From: Amyloporia xantha
Lineage: Eukaryota; Basidiomycota; Agaricomycetes; Polyporales; Adustoporiaceae
DNA length: 64,000 bases
Assembly: GCA_036971615.1 (NCBI GenBank)
Contig: JAYKKR010000011.1
Coordinates: 992,001 to 1,056,000, forward strand
Reading direction: 5' to 3'
The notes beneath the pieces were generated by a model, which saw only the letters and a list, made by a program, of their open reading frames with translations, searched no databases and had not been told where the DNA came from. Position numbers and translations under genes: made by a program. Positions 57,830 through 64,000 of the stretch are shown one piece after another; position 1 is the first letter of the stretch; each line of letters opens with the position of its first letter.

Positions 57830-58945
57830 TCAGTTTACATTAAGGGTCGCATCGAAGTCGGCGATTGCATCCGCAAGGGACTGTGCATTAGGTTTCGGAG
57901 CCACAACGTCCACATGCAGGGCGAGTTTGTCGCGCAAATGACTGGCAGACGTCGGTCCAATGGCGGCAATCCGGGCTATTCGACTTGGGGCAGGCTTCGT
58001 GGAGGAATCAGCTGCAGAGCCATTAGCTGGAGGGAGTGCAAAGTGCTCGCGCAGTGCCGGAGTGGCGAAGTCGGCATCGGAGGGCGCAAAGTAGGTTATC
58101 CACCATTTATTTGAGGCTTTTGTGTAAAGAATCAAATGCGTAAGTCAACTCATCCTTGTTACAGAGGGAAATTTGCAACCTTCGTGCTGAGGAAACGAAT
58201 CGAGTGCCTTTTGCAGATCTGCCGGGAAGGTCGACGAACCCTGGGTTGCATAAATCTGTATAGCATCAAGCTCTACATCACCGCCCGATAGAATGCTTGG
58301 TAGCGTATCGCGGTTCTTGTCTCCGGTCAGGTAGAGCAGCTTCTTGCTTCCGTCCTTGGACGACAGGTCCTGCAAGATGAAGTGCGCCAGCTTCTCGCTA
58401 GTACCAGACTCGGCGGCTCCACGGATGTCGTGCGGGGACAGTGGGTATTCCCCTACTGCATCCCTGATACTTGACAAAGCTTTCGCTGTAGTCTCCCCAA
58501 CGACATAGAATGGTACGCTCCCCCAGTTCCCTGAGAGCATTCGTTAATCCGACATCGTCTCTCTAGATATGTTGCAGAAGTATATGAAGAAATCTGACCA
58601 TCACTCACCCGCGTTGCCTTGTTCCATCTCTGGGTCCATTCCCACCAAGTCAAGCACGACAGTCTTCCACGCCTCGCACGACCGTCCACTGGTGATGACA
58701 ACACCGACATAACCCCTCCTGGTCGGACCATCCTTTATCACGTTCTTGAGCTGCTCCAAGTTCGTATAGGTAGTCGTAAGGACTGGGACAGAGACAGGCC
58801 TGTAGCCCCGCTCGCTAAGGGCAGACTCATAGCGGTCACCTTCAGAATCGAGGCTATCTGTCCCGCTGGGAATTCGGAGTAAGAGGACATTGGCTTTGGT
58901 GCTCTCGGTGTGGTGGTTGTGGATCAACGACTTCAAGGTCTCCAT
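57830..58945 (-). CDS. hem4: uroporphyrinogen-III synthase, 324 aa
   Basis: Three exons on the minus strand, 58609-58945, 58180-58530 and 57830-58116, encode 324 residues. Family features, which are weakly conserved in general, are visible in order: LLLRIP near the N-terminus, the VVITSGRSCEAW segment, PFYVVGETTAKAL, LYLTGDKNRDTLP, and the C-terminal ITYFAPSDADF with the IAAIGPTSASHLRD segment. The enzyme closes and inverts ring D of hydroxymethylbilane to give uroporphyrinogen III in cytosolic haem synthesis. The fungal length is slightly above the usual 265-300 residues. Confidence 0.93.
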
Positions 58946-59987
58946 TTCCCTCCAGAGCAAGGTATGGTCAGAGGTAAGTCATAGGTGGGTTAGCGAGACC
59001 TGCATCTGGTGGCGTTCGAAAAGTCGTGACGTCGTTGATCGATCGGGATGGTTGTTAGACAGATTTGTTCAATTGCTTATTTTGTTATCCTGTACATAAA
59101 TTAAATAATTCAACCTTCACAAATTTCGCCTTTACATGCTCTGTACCTCCGTCGCTTTCCGCCGCCGTGACTGATATTCTGACTTCTGCGGACATGGGAC
59201 AATGCTTATCGAATTGTCAGATTCTCTCAAGTTGACCGCTTTCTTTGGTCACAAAATTCCCGTTGTCATGCATATGACCCGGACTTCATATCCTCTCTGC
59301 TAACCTGCAGGAGGTGTTTCCAGTCAGAACCTACAAGCGTCCGGAGTCGTGCTCCACCTGAATTTACTAGTGCTTGAAGCCACTGGCAAAGAAGATTTCA
59401 GAAGTCGGTCTATACATTTAGCAAAGGACGCCCGCTTATCGCAGGCTTCTTCGTGGGCAAACTAGCACCTCTCCATGACCGTCTATCATACAATGTATTC
59501 ACCGTCTGTAAATATAGCACGATGCATAGTCCCAAAGCCGTAAGTACCTGTGTTATTTTTGACGTACACGCATGCTCATTCGAGACCCCATTCCTTAGTT
59601 GTATATAACTGAGGGGTACCGTTGATGTGTTGAGCACAGATTTCAAGTCCATATCCTTGAGGGACCAATTTATCGTCGACAAGCGTGCGAGAAAGGATCA
59701 ATGGCCTTCCGGATGGTGAGAATAGGTCTCTGCTGTATCCACTCCATCAAGCTTATGTTGTTCTAGATAGCAATTTGTTAGAGTGATAGCGGCAGACTCC
59801 ACCAGGCTTCTCCAAATATGCTTCCTTGTTATCGATTCTCGTACGTCGATAGGGACGTACCTGGCTGAACACCAGTCCGCCTCCGAGCCAAGCTCTCTGC
59901 CTTCCTATAAAGCCAAGTCGTAAGCCGAATGAAGGCGTCTCTCTTCTCGAACTCGTACGCACGATCGTCAACTGACCTACTTCGACC
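58946..59987. other. divergent intergenic region between hem4 and the Dur3-like gene
   Basis: Two promoters must lie here. A short plus-strand frame around 59410-59515 looks mildly protein-like, but it has no start, no splice partner and no domain. Confidence 0.4.
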
Positions 59988-62504
59988 ATGTCCGTTTCCG
60001 AGGGTGCGCAGGTTCTCTCAGAAGGCACCGGCTATGGCGTAGTGCTCGGTATCGGCTTCGTTTTCGCGCTCTTCATGATGGTGCTCTCCACACTCCAGAA
60101 TCGCTACACATCCTTCAAAACTGCGACCTCGGAGGAATTCAACACCGCGTCGCGCTCCGTCAAGCCCGGGCTTATTGCTGCCGGCATCGTCTCTGCATGG
60201 ACGTGGGCCGCAACGCTCTTGCAGAGCTGCACAGTCACATATGAATATGGCGTGGCCGGGGGATACTATTACGCCGCGGGCGCGACGCTGCAGGTCTTCC
60301 TGATGTCCATTCTTGCGGTCCGCGTGAAGATGATCGCGCCGTACTGCCACACCTACCTCGAGATCATCCATGCGCGCTACGGCAACAAAGCACACTTCGT
60401 GTTCGCGTCGTTTGCGCTTGCGGCAAATCTCATCGTGTCTAGCATGCTGCTGCTCGGAGGAAGTGCAGTCGTCAATGCGTTCACAGGGATGAATATTTAT
60501 GCTGCGAACTTCCTGATCCCGGTCGGCGTCATGGCGTATGTAATACTCGGTGGTCTCCGTGCTACTTTCTTGTGTCAGTTAAATCCGTGACCTCGATGAT
60601 GATTAAAAACTGACCGCGATATTATATTTTACTCTAGGTGACTACTCCCACACGGCAATTCTCATGATAATCCTTTTCTATTTCTTCTTCTACACATATA
60701 CGGAGAGTGACGTGATAGGTGGGATAGAAGGTATGTACAACATGCTGGTGAAAGCAGCGGAGGAACGGCCAGTGGCGGGCAACAAAAACGGTTCTTACTT
60801 GACCCTAAAGTCAAATAGTGAGTGTATTCGATTAGGTCTTTCTGCCGAGCCTGGCCTGAGATGTGCTCTTAGATGGCCTTGTTTTTTTGATAATTCAAAT
60901 GTTCGGTGCTTTTGGCAACGTAACGGTGGACCAGGTAAGATTCAACAGTGTGGTTATTACGGCTTCCCTGCTTTTCTTATCGCAACAACAGGGCTATTGG
61001 CAGCGCGCTATCGCGTCGCAAGCAAAAACGACAGTATACGCATACCTTATGGGTGGTATTGCATGGTTTGCGGTGCCTATGAGCATGTCGACTGTCATGG
61101 GCTTATCTGCAGTCGCGTTGGCCAGCAGTAAGTCGCTTGCCCCTGTCCTGTGCTGGCGAGACACCTGAAATATGTACAATCAGGCCCGTCCTTCCCCTTC
61201 GCCGGTGGATTATCCTCTACGGAGCTCGACGCGGGGCTCACGGCCCCAGCAGCTGGTGTAACTTTACTCGGCAAAGGCGGAGCTGCTGCAATGGTACGCA
61301 TAGCGACTGATGTTATATCGTAGATAGTTTTGACCGACCCTTTTATTTGCCCCAGTTGATTTTACTTTTCATGGCGGTAACATCGGCTGCGTCCTCCGAG
61401 ATGATTGCTACATCGTCCATCCTCACGTTTGACATTTATCAGCTGCATATAAACCCCGAGGTCAGTGTTGCATTTCTCCCGGACGCTCAAGACTGATCGA
61501 TGGTTCCTCTACTTCTGATCAGGCTTCGCCAGAGCGCCTTATTCAAGTATCTCATACCATGGTAGCCGTATGGGCTATAATCATGTCCAGCGTTGCTTGC
61601 ATTTGGAATGCCATCGGTCTTTCGCTGAACTGGCTATACTTGTTTTCTGGTACGATATACACGCCTGCAGTCGGCCCTATCATCTTCACGGTTCTTTGGC
61701 GCAAGCAAACTCGCACAGCTGCCATTGGTGGTGCCCTTGGGGCACTCGCTATAGGTGTCATCTGTTGGCTTGTCGTCGCGAAGGCCTACTACGGCGAATT
61801 GACTATGGCGACCACTGGTGAGAATCAGCCTAGCAAATTTGTGACTGTGCCAAGCTGATGAGCGTATCTTGGGGTTCCTCAGGTGATCCTTACCCTATGC
61901 TTGCGGGAAACATGGCTTCGTGTATGGCCGGTGGAATTATTTCGGCTGTTATTACGTGGATCAAGCCGGACAATCAATTCGACTGGTCGGAGACGAAGAG
62001 GATCAACCCACGAGGACGTGTGCTCGATCAAGCTCCGGAAGAGACATCTCGACGCAGTGATGAGATTGATTCTGTGAAGGAGAAAGAGAAGGATGATACT
62101 GCCGCGTCTTTGGTCAAAGAGGTCGCGCCACTGGACAACCAACCGGAAGACTACGAGACGCTCCGAGCGTCACTGAAGAAGGCAGTGTGGGCTTCCTCCA
62201 TTTTGAGCTTCATTGTCATTTTCGTGAGCGTTCTACCACGGTTATTTCGTTGGAAATGTGCACTAAGACAGCTTCGCAGTTAATACCAATCCCGTTATTC
62301 CTGTCACACTACATCTTCTCCCTGAACTTCTTCAAGGCGTGGGTGATCATCGGTATCATATGGCTATTCGTGGCTGCGGGCATTACGTCTGTCTTGCCAC
62401 TATGGGAGAGTCGCAAAGCAATGTTCGATATTGGTCGAGGACTGTTTAGAGATGTCTGTCGGAGACCTCGGGGCCGAAGTCAAAACACTCTGTCTCATCC
62501 CTGA
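59988..62504 (+). CDS. dur3: Dur3-type urea/sodium-solute symporter, 679 aa
   Basis: Nine exons: 59988-60573, 60638-60817, 60873-60934, 60992-61127, 61184-61293, 61356-61460, 61523-61817, 61883-62223, 62280-62504. The protein is mostly transmembrane, with about 15 hydrophobic helices. Dur3-type features include [12 protein letters not shown] in an early helix, [16 protein letters not shown], the [13 protein letters not shown] helix and the conserved [10 protein letters not shown] segment. A charged cytoplasmic loop near residue 540-600 is rich in Glu/Lys. The family carries urea, and in some members polyamines, across the plasma membrane. The usual regulation is by nitrogen status, which I cannot see in the promoter. 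Confidence 0.93.
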
Positions 62505-63256
62505 TCATATATTGTATGCTAGTATTAAAAATGTGCGCATATAGACGGTCATATTTCTTATGAGGAAGGTGTTGGGAGAATTCGACTGCATAATGTGAGG
62601 CGAAACGACAGGGTTACCACTGTTCCCGAGGTCTGATCGTTCGACCGATTTGACTTGAAAGAGTGGAATTGAGTGGACAACTCACTTGATGCACCTCACA
62701 CCAGCCTCAAGACATCCTACACAGCTCTTGTGCGGACGCATAATCCCTGAAGATATTATGCCCTCAAGATTCGCTACCTATATGAGTTTCGTCTAGCTGT
62801 TAGACATCGACGCCGAAGGAATACGGCATTCAATGAACATTAAGCCTGTAGATCTCGGGAGATACGCGTAGTTCACCCAGCCCATCAAGCCTCATGATGA
62901 TTGTAATTGTAGAGAAATGTGTGGGTGCGAGTGGATCTTAGAAGTTTTGAGTGTTGCCGCTGCACAGATCCGAGCCGACAGTCTCTGGACAGACTGACTA
63001 CAGTCATAGATACCCCAATTCGAGCAATCTCATGCAGTCGATGTACAGGGGAAGTGGCGAATCAAAGTGAAGAGTAGCCAAAGAGTAGCTGAAGCCTGAA
63101 GGTGGATAGTAGATGGATGTGGGCCGAGTTCAAGCCACTTCGGTTGAAGCGCGATATTTGATTCTGCGTTCTTCCTCTGAGACTGACTCTTGACTTGCTC
63201 TTGACTGCCGAGGCTTTCTGCTCATATTCGGCTGTTCTGAGAGAAACCTTGTAATC
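62505..63256. other. intergenic region between the urea transporter and the carrier
   Basis: No exon is supported. The 3' UTR of dur3 and the promoter of the carrier must lie here. Confidence 0.45.
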
Positions 63257-64000
63257 ATGTCCAAGAAGGAGAAGCCGTTGTATTCCATGATCGCAGGGAC
63301 CACTGCCGGTGCAGTAGAAGCGTGAGCCAAGTCGGCACTCTTCTCGGTGTACGCCCCTGAAGCCATCTAGGTGATGCAGCTTCGTCACATATCCTACAGA
63401 ATATGTGAAGACACGCTCTCAGTTCAGTGGGAAGGTACGTTATACTGTTTTCATCGAGGAGCGTGTTTCTGAGCCGTGATAAATCAGAGAGAAAGCCCGT
63501 GGAGTATCATCCGCACGACGGTAAAGACGAAGGGTCTGACCGGTCTCTACTCAGGATGTACTGCTTTGGTCATTGGTACGCTGCTGTTCTGAGCCCCGTC
63601 CTAAATATATGCTCTATGAAACGCGCTCCGTAGGCAATTCTGTGAAGGCAGGTGTGCGGTTCGTATCGTATGACCATTTCAAGCACATACTGGCAGACGC
63701 TGAGGTGAGTGGTTTGATTCACCTTTCGCTCCTTCTAGTTGGTGCCTAACATGCGGTGGTGATTGAGGGCAAAGTGAGCGCACCGAGGAGCCTTGCAGGT
63801 GTGTGGTTTCGGTATTTCATTTTCGGCAGTTTGTGACTCGCACTAACCATTTCGGCATGTCCAGCGGGACTTGGTGCTGGGATGATGGAAGCCATCTTTG
63901 CAGTGACGCCCTCCGAAACCATCAAGCAAGGGTCTGTTTCTCGTCATATATGCTCTGGCTAACTGCTTTCTTGCAACAGAACTAAGCTCATCGATGATGC
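63257..64000 (+). CDS. ctp1: mitochondrial tricarboxylate (citrate) carrier, partial at right edge
   Basis: Visible exons are 63257-63321, 63380-63434, 63488-63575, 63634-63704, 63768-63798, 63865-63925 and 63980->64000. Two mitochondrial-carrier signatures are present: YPTEYVKTR at the end of repeat 1, helix 1, and TPSETIKTK starting repeat 2. The opening MSKKEKPLYSMIAGTTAGAVEA and the VRFVSYDHFKHIL segment fit the citrate transport protein. It would exchange citrate for malate across the inner membrane and feed cytosolic acetyl-CoA. The intron at 63926-63979 begins GCAAGG; only this GC donor gives the conserved TIKTK reading. Roughly the last half of the protein lies outside the window. Confidence 0.9.

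Noticed and set aside
59410..59515. Short plus-strand stretch reading FSKGRPLIAGFFVGKLAP
   Set aside because: It looks protein-like but has no start, no splice-compatible neighbours and no domain, so it was not called a pseudogene.

Overview
This 64-kb window is nuclear DNA from a filamentous basidiomycete, most likely a wood-decay agaricomycete such as a polypore. The evidence is direct: almost every gene is split by many short introns (about 42-140 bp, mostly GT-AG), genes lie on both strands without operons, and the protein set is typical of that lineage (a Ste12 factor fusing an STE domain to C2H2 fingers, an F-box protein, multi-copy glycoside hydrolases and aldo-keto reductases). I rebuilt exon structures by hand. 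In each multi-exon model given with exon coordinates for a complete CDS, the exon lengths sum to a multiple of three. Family names rest on motifs I can see; no database search was run.

Layout. 1-4.8 kb: a left-truncated, probably mitochondrial two-RRM protein, a small conserved-looking protein and an OTU deubiquitinase. 4.8-10.7 kb: a gene desert containing a newly recognised 568-bp inverted-repeat element with a 10-bp target duplication. 10.7-17 kb: Ste12, converging on the ESCRT-II subunit Vps36. 17-23 kb: one F-box protein in gene-poor sequence. 23-28.3 kb: a tandem pair of secreted GH78-type alpha-L-rhamnosidases with identical intron positions; the first copy has lost a key acidic residue. 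28.4-29.2 kb: a 758-bp non-autonomous hAT element with a perfect 8-bp duplication, just upstream of a phospholipid methyltransferase (Opi3), which converges on the coenzyme-Q kinase-like protein Coq8. 34-48 kb: an SDR, two related aldo-keto reductases in tail-to-tail orientation, and several multi-exon proteins I do not recognise. 48-64 kb: housekeeping genes: adenylosuccinate lyase, a Kin4-type kinase with a KA1 tail, a single-exon protein with an integrase-type zinc-binding motif, uroporphyrinogen-III synthase, a Dur3-type urea transporter and a right-truncated mitochondrial tricarboxylate carrier.

The genes do not form an obvious biosynthetic cluster; most are unrelated housekeeping functions with three accessory islands (the rhamnosidase pair, the SDR/AKR block and the transposon-bearing deserts). 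The most unusual sequence-level signals are the two non-autonomous transposons with intact target duplications, the swapping of GT and GC splice donors at homologous introns of the two aldo-keto reductases, and the rhamnosidase copy lacking its expected general acid. I found no CRISPR array, rRNA or convincing tRNA.
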